From: Suttonella sp. R2A3
Lineage (GTDB): Bacteria; Pseudomonadota; Gammaproteobacteria; Cardiobacteriales; Cardiobacteriaceae
Direction of reading: 5' to 3'
NCBI RefSeq assembly: GCF_021513215.1
Contig: NZ_CP090975.1
Location: 1,819,001 to 1,883,000, forward strand
DNA length: 64,000 bases
In this document: in pieces, positions 36,517 through 45,789 of the stretch
Numbering within the stretch: position 1 is the stretch's first letter
Layout of the letters: each line of letters begins with the position of its first letter
The notes under the pieces: model-generated
What the model was told of the DNA's origin: nothing
Database searches by the model: none
What the model saw: only the letters and a program-made list of their open reading frames with translations
Program-made: the position numbers and the translations under genes

Positions 36517-37896
36517 ATGAATAAAACCTTAGTAACGATTGGGCTTGCGTTTTCTGCGTTTGCTGTGAATGCGCTCGCAGATAGCGCCCCAGATTTTGCA
36601 GCGCTCTTTGCTCAAACTAAAGATGCGGTGGTGAGTGTGGAAGTGCAAACCAATGTGGCACGTTCACCGAGGGCTCAAGAAATCCCACCGGGATTCCCGC
36701 CGGAGTTGTTTGAGCGATTTTTTGGTGCACCGTTTGCCATGCCTGAAAACATTCCTGAGCATCGACGCACAGGGCAAGGCTCTGGCTTTATTATTGATAA
36801 AGAGGGTTATATCTTGACCAATGCACATGTGGTTGATGAGGCTGAAAGTGTGAAAGTCATGCTCTTAGACCGCCATGAATACGATGCTGAGGTAGTTGGG
36901 GTTGATCAGCGCACCGATATTGCGTTGTTAAAAATCGATGGTGAGGGCTTGCCTGTTGCGAGCTTAGGGGATTCCGATGCCGTTCAAGTGGGCGATTGGG
37001 TGTTGGCGATTGGTTCACCGTTTGGTTTTACTCATACCGCGACCAAAGGGATTGTCAGTGCGGTTTCCCGTAGCTTGCCCAATGGCGCATATGTGCCCTT
37101 TATTCAAAGTGACGCAGCGGTGAATCCGGGGAATTCCGGAGGGCCACTCTATAATAGCGCTGGAGAAGTGATTGGCATTAATTCGCAGATTTATAGCCGC
37201 AGTGGGGCGTTTAATGGGCTGGCGTTTTCGATTCCGATCAATGTGGCGAAAAATGTGGTCGATCAGTTGCGTGATGGGGGCACGGTTCAGCGTGGTTGGC
37301 TTGGGGTGGCCATTCAAGGGATTGATCAGGAATTGGCGCAATCATTTGCGATGGATAACCCGCAAGGTGCTTTAATTACCGCAATTCAGCCTGATTCACC
37401 GGCCAAAGCCGCAGGTTTGCGCGCCGGCGATGTGATCCTTAACTATAACGGGAAAAGTATTCATAAATACGACGATTTACCACCATTAGTCGCTTTAACC
37501 CCGATCGGTGAAGAGGCAGAGTTGACGGTGCTGCGCGATGGAGAAAAGCAATCATTAGCGGTCACGATTGGGAATTTAGAAAATATGAGTACAGCAAACG
37601 CCTCAGATAGCCGTGGGCAATCAGCGTATGGTTTGAATTTGCGGGCCTTAACCGAGCAGGAAAGGCAACAGCTTAATGTTGAAGATGGCGTGTTGGTGCG
37701 TTCCGTTGAACAGGATAGCGCGGCGTATAAGGCAGGCGTACGTGCTAATGATGTGCTACTTGCCCTCGGTAGTCAGGTTGTTAGCGATAGCGACGCGGCT
37801 TATGATGGGTTAAAAAGCGCTAAAGGCCAGGTGGTTGCTTTGCTAATTAAGCGTGGTGAGCAAACGCTCTATATTCCTATGGAAACCAAAGAATAA
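36517..37896 (+). CDS. DegP/DegQ (HtrA)-family periplasmic serine protease
   Basis: 459 residues. Signal peptide MNKTLVTIGLAFSAFAVNALA, trypsin-like protease domain with the triad His104 (TNAHVVDEAE), Asp134 (QRTDIALLKID) and Ser207 (NPGNSGGPL), then two PDZ domains (about 265-355 and 375-450). It degrades or holds misfolded envelope proteins. It is transcribed away from a two-component system, as with other envelope-stress proteases, and dolP follows it. DegP, DegQ and MucD cannot be told apart from sequence alone. Confidence 0.93.
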   Translation: MNKTLVTIGLAFSAFAVNALADSAPDFAALFAQTKDAVVSVEVQTNVARSPRAQEIPPGFPPELFERFFGAPFAMPENIPEHRRTGQGSGFIIDKEGYILTNAHVVDEAESVKVMLLDRHEYDAEVVGVDQRTDIALLKIDGEGLPVASLGDSDAVQVGDWVLAIGSPFGFTHTATKGIVSAVSRSLPNGAYVPFIQSDAAVNPGNSGGPLYNSAGEVIGINSQIYSRSGAFNGLAFSIPINVAKNVVDQLRDGGTVQRGWLGVAIQGIDQELAQSFAMDNPQGALITAIQPDSPAKAAGLRAGDVILNYNGKSIHKYDDLPPLVALTPIGEEAELTVLRDGEKQSLAVTIGNLENMSTANASDSRGQSAYGLNLRALTEQERQQLNVEDGVLVRSVEQDSAAYKAGVRANDVLLALGSQVVSDSDAAYDGLKSAKGQVVALLIKRGEQTLYIPMETKE

Positions 37897-37997
37897 AGTG
37901 ACGATGGCAGGGTGGATCGCTGAGCAATGTTTATCGGTGATGGCATGTCAGCGCTATGCACTATATAATTAAAGTATCTCATTAATTAGGAACGCAC

Positions 37998-38576
37998 ATG
38001 AAACGGACGTATCGGGTTCTTATAACAGTATTGGTAGCCTTGGTTTTGCAAGGTTGTGGTGTATTGTTTGTTGGTGGCGCCGCAACCACCGCGGGTGTGG
38101 TTCATGATCGGCGAACCGCTGGGACGATTGTCGATGATAATGCCCTGGAATTGAAAATTCGCAACAGCATCGGGAAGCAGGCCGAGCTTTATGATAATAG
38201 TCATGTCAATGTGACGGGTTACAATGGCCGTATTCTGCTTACCGGTGAAGCGAATTCTCAAGCAACTGCTGATGCAATCGGACAGCTTGCCGCACGCCAT
38301 CTAGGAGTTAAGGAAGTGATTAACCAAATCATCGTCGGTCGTGCGAGTACGTTTATGGAGCGTAGCTATGACGCCAAACAAACCTTAAAAGTCAAAACGG
38401 TGCTCTTTGATGTCAATGTGCCAGGGTTTGACCCATCGCGTGTCAAAGTCGTGACTGAACACGGGGTGAGTTTCTTGATGGGGATTGTCAGCGAGGCAGA
38501 AGCGCAAGCGGTTGCTGAACGTGCAAGACGTGTTTCGGGCGTCAGACAAATCGCCACCTTATTTGAAATAAGATAA
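37998..38576 (+). CDS. dolP: DolP (YraP), dual-BON-domain outer membrane lipoprotein
   Basis: 192 residues. Lipoprotein signal with LVLQGC at the cleavage site, an alanine/glycine-rich stretch, the DRRTAGTIVDD motif shared with E. coli DolP, then two BON domains (about 50-115 and 125-190; NVTGYNGRILLTGEA and VVTEHGVSFLMGIVSEAEA). DolP binds anionic phospholipid and supports outer membrane integrity at the division site. It follows the protease by 101 bases and ends in a terminator. Confidence 0.92.
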   Translation: MKRTYRVLITVLVALVLQGCGVLFVGGAATTAGVVHDRRTAGTIVDDNALELKIRNSIGKQAELYDNSHVNVTGYNGRILLTGEANSQATADAIGQLAARHLGVKEVINQIIVGRASTFMERSYDAKQTLKVKTVLFDVNVPGFDPSRVKVVTEHGVSFLMGIVSEAEAQAVAERARRVSGVRQIATLFEIR

Positions 38577-38595
38577 GCGAAAACAGATCCACAAG

Positions 38596-38627
38596 AAAGC
38601 GGGCAAATGGTTTTGCCTGCTTTTTTT
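38596..38627 (+). terminator. Terminator after dolP
   Basis: AAAGCGGGCAAA / TTTGCCTGCTTT stem with a 4-base loop and seven T. Confidence 0.88.
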
Positions 38628-38699
38628 ATGCGTGGTTATTAGACTCTAAACAAGGTAGTAGCGAATAGCATAGCGCATAAAATTTTTCAAACGAAACGA

Positions 38700-38727
38700 T
38701 TGCAGCAACCAAAAAGTATGCTATGCT
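38700..38727 (+). promoter_or_regulatory. Candidate promoter of the DUF4212-symporter operon
   Basis: TTGCAG (38700-38705) and TATGCT (38722-38727), 16 bases apart, with TGC before the -10 box. The start codon is about 98 bases downstream, leaving room for a leader or operator. Confidence 0.4.
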
Positions 38728-38824
38728 TAATATATGTTATGCTTTATTTAATGGTCAGTTAATGTTTTCCGCAGTGGAGTATAGCATATCCGTTATTTAT
38801 CTTCATGATTTTTAAGGAGATTAT

Positions 38825-39088
38825 ATGTCAGAAAATCAACATGATCTTAGTGGCTATTGGAAGGCTAATGTGCGCATTATCCTTTCATGCCTGGTAGTGT
38901 GGGCCCTCTGTTCATACGGGTTTGCTATGGGTTTTCGACCATGGTTGTCCGGTATTAAAATTGGCGGGACAGATTTAGGCTTTTGGTTTGCCCAGCAAGG
39001 CTCAATCTTGACCTTCATTGTCATTATTTTCTTCTATTCCTGGCGTATGAATAAGCTGGATAAGAAATTTGGCGTTGGTGAGGAGTAA
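38825..39088 (+). CDS. DUF4212 small subunit of a sodium/solute symporter
   Basis: 87-residue protein with two membrane helices (about 14-34 and 57-76) and the family start YWKANVRIILSCLVVWALCSYGF. DUF4212 proteins are always encoded next to a VC_2705-type sodium:solute symporter and are taken as its small subunit, like YjcH with ActP. An AAGGAGATTAT site precedes the ATG. The large subunit follows after 5 bases. Confidence 0.9.
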   Translation: MSENQHDLSGYWKANVRIILSCLVVWALCSYGFAMGFRPWLSGIKIGGTDLGFWFAQQGSILTFIVIIFFYSWRMNKLDKKFGVGEE

Positions 39089-39093
39089 GTCAT

Positions 39094-40869
39094 ATGAGTC
39101 AATTTGCAATTAATCTAATTTTTGTTGGTGGCTCATTTGCCTTGTACTTTGCGATCGCTATTTGGGCACGTGCTGGTTCAACTAAAGAGTTCTATGTGGC
39201 TGGTGGTGGTGTTCACCCGGTATTAAATGGGATGGCAACCGCTGCTGACTGGATGAGTGCGGCGTCGTTCATTTCCATGGCAGGTTTGCTGGCGATGGGT
39301 GGTTATGCCTCATCAGCATTTTTGATGGGCTGGACCGGCGGTTATGTACTGCTGGCTTTATTGCTTGCCCCTTATATGCGTAAGTTTGGTAAATTTACCG
39401 TGCCTGATTTTATCGGTGAACGCTACTATAGTCGCAACGCACGTTTGCTCGCGGTATTGTGTTTGGTTATCGCCTCAACGACTTACGTTATCGGTCAGAT
39501 GACTGGCGCAGGCGTGGCATTTTCACGCTTCTTAGAAGTGGAAAATACGCATGGCTTGATCATTGCTGCGGTGGTTGTACTGTTTTATGCGGTACTTGGT
39601 GGCATGAAAGGGATTACCTACACCCAGGTTGCGCAATATGTGGTATTGATTATTGCCTTTACCATTCCAGCGATCTTTATCTCCATCCAGTTAACCGGTA
39701 ACCCGGTTCCGGCATTGGGTCTTTTTAGTACCCATACTGAGTCTGGTTTGCCGGTGTTGCAAAAGCTCAATGAAGTCATCACAGATCTTGGGTTTGGCTC
39801 GTATACTGCTGATATTGATAATAAGCTCAATATGATGCTCTTTACCTTATCGCTGATGATTGGTACCGCAGGTTTGCCACACGTTATTATCCGCTTCTTT
39901 ACCGTACCAAAAGTATCTGATGCGCGTATTTCTGCGGGTTGGGCGTTGGTGTTTATCGCCTTGCTGTATACCACAGCACCAGCTGTTGGTTCGATGGCAC
40001 GTATCAACTTGGTTGATACCATCTATCCTAATGGTACCGCTGAAAAACCGATCCATTATTCAGAGCGTCCGGAATGGATGAAATCTTGGGAAGTGACTGG
40101 ACTGGTCACCTTTGAAGATAAGAATGGTGACGGTGATATCCAATATTACGACGACACTTCAGAAAGCTTTAAAGCGACGGCTGAGGCGCGTGGTTGGGCA
40201 GGTAATGAGCTCAATGTGAATAAAGACATTTTGGTACTCGCTAACCCGGAAATTGCTAATTTGCCATCTTGGGTTATTGGTCTGATTGCAGCCGGTGGTT
40301 TAGCCGCGGCGCTTTCTACAGCGGCAGGCTTGTTGCTCGCTATCTCCTCAGCAATTTCGCATGACTTGATTAAAAATACCCTCAAGCCAGATATTACTGA
40401 GAAAGGCGAACTACGTGCCGCGCGAATCTCGATGACGGTGGCTATTGTTGTGGCAACATTATTGGGTATTCACCCACCAGGGTTTGCGGCACAGGTTGTT
40501 GCGCTAGCCTTTGGTATCGCTGGTGCGTCAATATTCCCAGCCTTGATGATGGGTATCTTCTCTAAGCGAATCAATAGCACCGGTGCTACGCTTGGGATGG
40601 CCGCCGGTTTGACCGTAACCTGCTTATACATTTTCCTCTACTTGGGTTGGTTCTTCATCCCTGAGACGAATGTATTTGAGAACGTACCAGAAAACTGGCT
40701 CTTTGGTATTGCACCAACGTCCTTTGGTGCGATTGGTGCCGCAATTAACTTTGCTGTAGCGTTTGCCGTTTCCAGCATAACTAAAGCACCACCAAAAGAA
40801 ATCCAAGACTTAGTGGAAAGCGTGCGTTACCCACGCGGCGCTGGACAAGCTGTCCATATGCACCACTAA
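39094..40869 (+). CDS. Sodium:solute symporter (VC_2705/ActP-like)
   Basis: 591-residue SSS-family symporter, about 13 helices. Core motifs: EFYVAGGGVHPVLNGMATAADWMSAASFISMAGLL near the N-terminus, GYVLLALLLAPYMRKFGKFTVPDFIGERYYS, and LAAALSTAAGLLLAISSAISHDL. It contains an unusual acidic insert at about residues 305-390 (KNGDGDIQYYDD) seen in this subfamily. Relatives take up acetate or other short carboxylates. Ends at a strong terminator. Confidence 0.92.
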   Translation: MSQFAINLIFVGGSFALYFAIAIWARAGSTKEFYVAGGGVHPVLNGMATAADWMSAASFISMAGLLAMGGYASSAFLMGWTGGYVLLALLLAPYMRKFGKFTVPDFIGERYYSRNARLLAVLCLVIASTTYVIGQMTGAGVAFSRFLEVENTHGLIIAAVVVLFYAVLGGMKGITYTQVAQYVVLIIAFTIPAIFISIQLTGNPVPALGLFSTHTESGLPVLQKLNEVITDLGFGSYTADIDNKLNMMLFTLSLMIGTAGLPHVIIRFFTVPKVSDARISAGWALVFIALLYTTAPAVGSMARINLVDTIYPNGTAEKPIHYSERPEWMKSWEVTGLVTFEDKNGDGDIQYYDDTSESFKATAEARGWAGNELNVNKDILVLANPEIANLPSWVIGLIAAGGLAAALSTAAGLLLAISSAISHDLIKNTLKPDITEKGELRAARISMTVAIVVATLLGIHPPGFAAQVVALAFGIAGASIFPALMMGIFSKRINSTGATLGMAAGLTVTCLYIFLYLGWFFIPETNVFENVPENWLFGIAPTSFGAIGAAINFAVAFAVSSITKAPPKEIQDLVESVRYPRGAGQAVHMHH

Positions 40870-40888
40870 ACATTCACCACAATCGATT

Positions 40889-40915
40889 AAGGGCCTGCTA
40901 AGCAGGCCCTTTTTT
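40889..40915 (+). terminator. Terminator after the symporter
   Basis: AAGGGCCTGC-TAA-GCAGGCCCTT then T run. Confidence 0.9.
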
Positions 40916-40993
40916 GTAAAAGATAATGGTTTTGTTTACGGTAAAGATGATAAAATTATGCCATGACTTTTATCTATTATTGAAGGAAAGGCT

Positions 40994-41302
40994 ATGTACG
41001 TTACAATGAACCGATTTAAGATTAAGCCACAATATGCCGAGGCTTACGTAGATGTTTGGCAAGAAGCACAGGTGCGCGTGGCAGATGTAGATGGCTTTCT
41101 TGAGTTTAAATTTTTTCGTTTAGATAGCGACAAGCCTAGTGAATATGTATTATTTTCGTCTTATGCTGTTTGGGAAAATAAAGATAAATTCCTTGCCTGG
41201 ACACGCTCAGAGCATTTCAAAAAGTCTCATCGTAGTGGTGCGAACAATCGACATATGTATGTGGAAAAACCCCATTTGGAATGTTTTGATGCGCTTATTT
41301 AG
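40994..41302 (+). CDS. ABM-domain protein, candidate IsdG/HmoA-like haem monooxygenase
   Basis: 102-residue antibiotic-biosynthesis-monooxygenase fold. Asn6, Trp69 and His79 fall in the order and near the spacing of the catalytic Asn-Trp-His of IsdG-type haem-degrading enzymes (7, 67, 77); the block AWTRSEHFKKSHR is typical. This would open haem to release iron. Other ABM proteins have different substrates and no haem transport genes are adjacent, so function is inferred. An AAGGAAAGG site precedes the ATG. Its stop overlaps the converging gene by 4 bases. Confidence 0.75.
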   Translation: MYVTMNRFKIKPQYAEAYVDVWQEAQVRVADVDGFLEFKFFRLDSDKPSEYVLFSSYAVWENKDKFLAWTRSEHFKKSHRSGANNRHMYVEKPHLECFDALI

Positions 41303-41607
41303 CGTGCATCATTAATCTGTTGCCAGCGTTTTGCTTCGCGTGCAATCGACTCATCCATCATCAGGCGATAAAGCGTTTCTAAATAAGCGCGATCAATCCC
41401 ATATTGATCCGCGATAGGCGTAATTTTCTCGATAATTTCCTCGATGCGGTCTTCTAAGCGCACATCTTCAAACCGTGGTTTGAGGGGGGCTGCCTGTATG
41501 ATGAGCTCTAAACGTTGACACATCATGTGTGCGAGCTCTTGATCGTGGGCATCAATACGTTCGCGCAAGGCGAGTAATTCATCTGAAGGGATAAATGCGG
41601 CAGTCAT
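41299..41607 (-). CDS. Chorismate mutase type II (AroQ/PchB-like) protein
   Basis: 102-residue all-helical protein of the AroQ fold. Helix 1 LLALRERIDAHDQELAHMMCQRLELI carries the two arginines expected to hold the substrate, KPRFEDVRLEDRIEEI the flexible-loop lysine, and SIAREAKRWQQI the last active-site helix, aligning with PchB (isochorismate pyruvate lyase) and monofunctional chorismate mutases. No siderophore or salicylate genes are near. It lies between the ABM gene and ntrC; either activity is possible. Confidence 0.75.
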   Translation of the reverse strand: MTAAFIPSDELLALRERIDAHDQELAHMMCQRLELIIQAAPLKPRFEDVRLEDRIEEIIEKITPIADQYGIDRAYLETLYRLMMDESIAREAKRWQQINDAR

Positions 41608-41694
41608 AAGTGATTGGTGTTAATTATTTGGCACACATTCTATAGCGAAACGACAGGCGATACCAGAGCAGTTCTTAATGCGGACAATCAGCCA

Positions 41695-43104
41695 TTAGGA
41701 TTGCTGAGAAGCATCTTTACGTTTGCGTGTCAGTGTGTTGCGGCCAATCCCTAACAGAGAGGCTGCATGGCTGATGTGGTGATCGGTATGCTGCAAAGTG
41801 GTGTGGATTAATGTGTCATCAAATTGTTTAAGCAGCGTTTGATAGGTATTACCGGGATGATCACGCAAGGTCTCGCGAACCACATGCACAAGTGCTGTGC
41901 GCCAATCGGTAGTATCAGGATCAGATTGGCCAGTGCTTGTCGTGTGCTCACCTAATTGAAAATCAGCCACATTAATGGTTTCTGTGGCGCTTAGAATTGT
42001 CAGCTGATGGCAGAGGTTTTCCAGTTCACGGATGTTACCGGGCCAGCTGTAGTGTTGCAGTGCGCTTAAAGCGCTACGATCAAGCTGCTTACGCGTCATA
42101 TTATGCGCCTTAGCAGCACGATCAAGATGAAACTCGAGCAGGGCGGGGATGTCTTCGCTGCGTTCACGTAAGGGCGGGAGATGGAGATGAATCACGTTTA
42201 GACGATGATAGAGGTCAGCGCGAAAGGCGCCAGCATCGGCCTGTTCGCTAAGATTCTTATGGCTCGCTGCGATGATGCGGACGTTAGCCGTTTTCAGGGT
42301 TTGCCCACCAATGCTGTAGTAGTTGCCCTCAGCGAGTGCGCGCAATAATTTGGCTTGCAGTGGCAGCGGCATGTCGCCGATTTCATCTAAAAATAGGGTG
42401 CCGCCCTCAGCTTGGGCAAAACGACCTTGGCGGGTGCTGGTCGCGCCAGTAAATGCGCCTTTTTCGTGACCAAAAAGTTCGGCTTCAGCAAGCTCTGGTG
42501 GGATCGCCGCCATATTCAGCGCGACAAAAGGACCATTGGCTACCGGACTGTGTTTATGGAGTGCTCGAGCGATCAGCTCCTTACCTGTGCCGGTTTCGCC
42601 GCTGATCAGGACATTGACTGTGGTTTTTGCCAGTCGCCCGATCGCGCGATAAAGCTGTTGCATGGCGGGACTATTGCCGATAATGTCACGGCTCAGCGCT
42701 TGTGGTTCTTGTCGTTGCGGGACGGGTTGTTTTGTGCTCGGCCGTAGCGCTTGTTTGCTCAGACGTTTGAGTTCTTCAAGGTCAAAGGGTTTTGGGAGAT
42801 AATCAAACGCGCCTTGCTGGTAGGCATTAACCGTGATATCGAGATCAGAGTAAGCGGTGGTGATGATAAAGGGTAGATCAGGAAAGCGTCGATGCGCGTG
42901 CTCAAGTAATTCCAGACCACTAAGCCCAGGCATGCGGATATCGCTGATAATCAGCGCTGGTGCACTGTGGCTCTGTGCAATCGCATCGAGCGCTTCTAAA
43001 GCGTTGCTAAAGGCACGGGTTTTATAGCCCCAGTCTTGTAGGCTGTCTTCGATAATAAAGCGAATCGCATCGTCATCATCAATGACCCAAATACGCTCAC
43101 TCAT
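41695..43104 (-). CDS. ntrC: NtrC, sigma-54 activator of nitrogen genes
   Basis: 469 residues (same as E. coli NtrC): receiver with phospho-Asp in [16 protein letters not shown]+ domain with Walker [14 protein letters not shown] and the sigma-54-contacting GAFTGA loop, and a Fis-type HTH at the C-terminus ([22 protein letters not shown]). It activates sigma-54 promoters when phosphorylated under nitrogen limitation. It overlaps ntrB by 8 bases and is last in glnA-ntrB-ntrC. Predicted binding sites lie in front of glnA. Confidence 0.96.
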   Translation of the reverse strand: MSERIWVIDDDDAIRFIIEDSLQDWGYKTRAFSNALEALDAIAQSHSAPALIISDIRMPGLSGLELLEHAHRRFPDLPFIITTAYSDLDITVNAYQQGAFDYLPKPFDLEELKRLSKQALRPSTKQPVPQRQEPQALSRDIIGNSPAMQQLYRAIGRLAKTTVNVLISGETGTGKELIARALHKHSPVANGPFVALNMAAIPPELAEAELFGHEKGAFTGATSTRQGRFAQAEGGTLFLDEIGDMPLPLQAKLLRALAEGNYYSIGGQTLKTANVRIIAASHKNLSEQADAGAFRADLYHRLNVIHLHLPPLRERSEDIPALLEFHLDRAAKAHNMTRKQLDRSALSALQHYSWPGNIRELENLCHQLTILSATETINVADFQLGEHTTSTGQSDPDTTDWRTALVHVVRETLRDHPGNTYQTLLKQFDDTLIHTTLQHTDHHISHAASLLGIGRNTLTRKRKDASQQS

Positions 43105-44128
43105 CTGAGACCTCCAAAGGTAAAATCACCGAAAGACACGTTTTTCCTGGCTCGCTGTCGAGCTCCAGGCAGCCATGATGTTGGTGCACGATATGTTGCA
43201 CAATCGCGAGTCCTAAGCCGCTCCCTTGGTTAAAGTGGCTGATCATTGGCTGAAAAATGGCGGTATGAAGTGACTCAGGAATGCCGCAGCCTTGATCATG
43301 GACACGGATGGCCACCGCATGGCGGTGACGTCGTTCGCCAATCGTGTATTGGTGCACGATTTCTGTACCAAGATAAATATTGCCGTCGTAATCGCTCGCT
43401 TTAGCCGCGTTACTGAGCAGGTTGAGTATCACTTGATGGATTTGACCAGCATCAATGGCAATTTCCGGGATGCTCGGGTCGTAGTGCCTGCTGATATGGA
43501 TATTTTGGTGTTCGCTGGCGCTGCTAAACCCTGCAATCGCGTCTTCAATCACCCGATGAATGTTCTCTGGACGTGTTTCTGTTTTGCCCTCAGCAGACAT
43601 CGTTTTCAGCAGGGCGTTTAGCCGGTCAGTTTGGGTAATGATAATGTCAATATAACGCTGATTATCAGGATCAATTCGTTCACGAACGCGCTGCGCTGCG
43701 CCTTTTATGCCGGCTAAAGGATTACGGATTTCATGAGCAAGATTACGTAGCAGCAGTTGGTTATGCTCGGCCTGCATTTGTAGCGTTCGGCTGCGGATGA
43801 TGCCATCAGCGCGGGCAAACAGGTGCAGCTCAATCAAAAACTGTTGTTCGTCGATTTGGCGCAAGGCAATATCTGCGCGGTGGCGCTTGTGTTGGGTAGG
43901 GAAAACCAATCTTGTGTTGCGTTCGATGACGCTTTGGTGCTGGTGGCGGGCGAATTCAAGCAGTGATGGCCAGCCTTCAGGATGTTTGATGTGTTCGCTT
44001 AATGATTGATGTCTGGTATGGGAAATGCTGCTACCAATCAGATCTTCGGCACTGGCGTTCAAATCAAGCACACGGGTTTGGTCATCGACAACGATGAGGG
44101 CAACATGTAGATGGTCGCTAAAGGACAT
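43097..44128 (-). CDS. ntrB: NtrB, nitrogen sensor kinase/phosphatase
   Basis: 343-residue soluble kinase: N-terminal PAS domain (HVALIVVDDQTRVLDLNASAEDLIG), phospho-His in NLAHEIRNPLAGIKGAAQ and a C-terminal ATPase domain (HDQGCGIPESL, GSGLGLAIVQHIV). Under nitrogen excess it works with PII as a phosphatase on NtrC. It starts 70 bases after glnA; a G-C hairpin lies in the gap. Confidence 0.95.
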   Translation of the reverse strand: MSFSDHLHVALIVVDDQTRVLDLNASAEDLIGSSISHTRHQSLSEHIKHPEGWPSLLEFARHQHQSVIERNTRLVFPTQHKRHRADIALRQIDEQQFLIELHLFARADGIIRSRTLQMQAEHNQLLLRNLAHEIRNPLAGIKGAAQRVRERIDPDNQRYIDIIITQTDRLNALLKTMSAEGKTETRPENIHRVIEDAIAGFSSASEHQNIHISRHYDPSIPEIAIDAGQIHQVILNLLSNAAKASDYDGNIYLGTEIVHQYTIGERRHRHAVAIRVHDQGCGIPESLHTAIFQPMISHFNQGSGLGLAIVQHIVHQHHGCLELDSEPGKTCLSVILPLEVSDE

Positions 44129-44160
44129 CGCTGATTCCCGTGGCTAAGAAAGAAGGGCAG

Positions 44161-44182
44161 GCCCCGCGCTGTGTGGCGGGGC
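44161..44182 (-). terminator. Hairpin between glnA and ntrB
   Basis: GCCCCGC / GCGGGGC with an 8-base loop; no T run on the minus strand. Probably a partial stop or stability element so that glnA message exceeds ntrBC. Confidence 0.5.
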
Positions 44183-44198
44183 GTGCGGTGATCGCTGT

Positions 44199-45608
44199 TT
44201 AACAGCTGTAGTAGAGTTCGAATTCCAGTGGGTGTACTTGCAAGCGCATTTTTTCCACTTCTTCGCGTTTGAGCGCGATGTAACCAGCAAGCAGGTCTTC
44301 GCTAAAGACATCACCGGCTTTCAAGAAGTCACAATCAGCTTCCAAAGCATCAAGGGCTTGTTCAAGAGAAAACGCAACCTGTGGGATGTTATCGGCTTCT
44401 TCCGGTGGAAGATCATACAAATCTTTATCCATCGCCTCGCCTGGATGAATCTTGTTCTTGATCCCGTCTAGGCCAGCCATCAACAACGCAGCAAAAGCGA
44501 GGTATGGGTTAGCGGTAGAATCCGGGAAGCGTACTTCAATACGGCGTCCTTTCGGATTGAAAATATAAGGAACACGAATCGAGGCCGAACGGTTACGAGC
44601 AGAATACGCGAGCATCACTGGCGCTTCAAAGTGTGGCACGAGGCGCTTGTAGCTGTTAATAGATGGGTTGGTAAACGCGTTCAAAGCGCGAGCGTGTTTG
44701 ATGACCCCACCGATATAATACAACGCAGTTTCAGAAAGACCGCCGTAGCCATCGCCGCTAAACAGGTTGTTGCCGTCTTTAGCGAGCGACATATGCACGT
44801 GCATCCCTGAGCCGTTATCGCCAACCAATGGCTTAGGCATAAAGGTCGCGGTTTTGCCGTAAACGTCAGCGACGTTATGAATAACGTATTTTAACTGCTG
44901 AACTTCATCAGCTTTACGGGTGAGGGTGTTAAATTTGACCCCAATTTCACACTGACCTGCTGTGGCGACTTCGTGGTGGTGTACTTCAACGGTTTGCCCA
45001 ACCTCTTCAAGCACCAAACACATATCCGCACGGATGTCGTTCAGTGAATCTACAGGCGCAACTGGGAAATAACCGCCTTTAAGTCCTGGACGGTGGCCAC
45101 GGTTTGTGCCGTCAAAATCGGCGTCGCTATTCCAAAAGCCTTCTTCGGAAAGAATTTCTACACTGGTTTTATTGATGCTGGTTTTGTATTTAACCCCATC
45201 AAAGATAAAGAATTCATTTTCAGGACCAAACAATGCCGTATCAGCGATGCCGGTAGATTGTAAATACGCTTCAGCGCGTTTGGCGAGTGAGCGAGGGTCG
45301 CGCACATAGCCTTGCAAGGTGTCTGGTTCGATGATGTCACAGGTGATAACCAGCGTTTTGTGTTCGCTGAACGGGTCAACAAAGGCGGTTTCAGGATCTG
45401 GCATGAGAATCATGTCCGATTCGTTAATGCCTTTCCAGCCAGCGATAGACGAGCCGTCAAACATTTTGCCTTCTTCAAAAAAGTCCTCATCGACATCTTT
45501 AGCGAGGATCGACACATGCTGTTCTTTACCTTTAGTGTCGGTAAAGCGCATATCGACAAAACGAATTTCTTCTTCCTCGATGCGTTTGATGATGTTGTCA
45601 GGGGTCAT
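44199..45608 (-). CDS. glnA: Glutamine synthetase type I
   Basis: 469 residues, same as E. coli GlnA. It makes glutamine from glutamate, ammonia and ATP. Seen: [31 protein letters not shown], the ATP-site [11 protein letters not shown], and the adenylylation segment [11 protein letters not shown] with its tyrosine, so control by GlnE is expected. First gene of glnA-ntrBC on the minus strand, behind a sigma-54 promoter and NtrC sites. GAGCACC lies before the ATG. Confidence 0.97.
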   Translation of the reverse strand: MTPDNIIKRIEEEEIRFVDMRFTDTKGKEQHVSILAKDVDEDFFEEGKMFDGSSIAGWKGINESDMILMPDPETAFVDPFSEHKTLVITCDIIEPDTLQGYVRDPRSLAKRAEAYLQSTGIADTALFGPENEFFIFDGVKYKTSINKTSVEILSEEGFWNSDADFDGTNRGHRPGLKGGYFPVAPVDSLNDIRADMCLVLEEVGQTVEVHHHEVATAGQCEIGVKFNTLTRKADEVQQLKYVIHNVADVYGKTATFMPKPLVGDNGSGMHVHMSLAKDGNNLFSGDGYGGLSETALYYIGGVIKHARALNAFTNPSINSYKRLVPHFEAPVMLAYSARNRSASIRVPYIFNPKGRRIEVRFPDSTANPYLAFAALLMAGLDGIKNKIHPGEAMDKDLYDLPPEEADNIPQVAFSLEQALDALEADCDFLKAGDVFSEDLLAGYIALKREEVEKMRLQVHPLEFELYYSC

Positions 45609-45673
45609 GGGTGCTCCTTGGGTTGCAATGTCAGTAAAACGGTTCAGCCTATGGCTGCGCCTTGCCCTTTATT

Positions 45674-45689
45674 AGCAGCAAATGTGCCA
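45674..45689 (-). promoter_or_regulatory. Sigma-54 promoter of glnA
   Basis: On the minus strand TGGCAC-ATTTG-CTGCT, with GG and GC ten bases apart as sigma-54 requires. It matches the consensus TGGCAC-N5-TTGCA at all but two positions and lies about 66 bases before the ATG. Confidence 0.85.
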
Positions 45690-45741
45690 AAATATAATGG
45701 CTTGAAAAAGCAATGGTTTTATTGTGGTGGATTGATCAACC

Positions 45742-45756
45742 GCACCAAAATAATAC
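45742..45756 (-). promoter_or_regulatory. NtrC binding site, weaker copy
   Basis: Minus strand GTATTATTTTGGTGC: right half matches the NtrC half site TTGGTGC, left half is poor. It is 32 bases (about three helical turns) from the strong site. Confidence 0.6.
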
Positions 45757-45773
45757 AGCTTGCATCATATATC

Positions 45774-45788
45774 GCACCAATATAGTGC
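45774..45788 (-). promoter_or_regulatory. NtrC binding site, strong copy
   Basis: Minus strand GCACTATATTGGTGC, close to the NtrC consensus TGCACYA-N-TTGGTGCA. It lies about 85-100 bases upstream of the sigma-54 box, the usual enhancer distance. Confidence 0.8.
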
Positions 45789-45789
45789 G

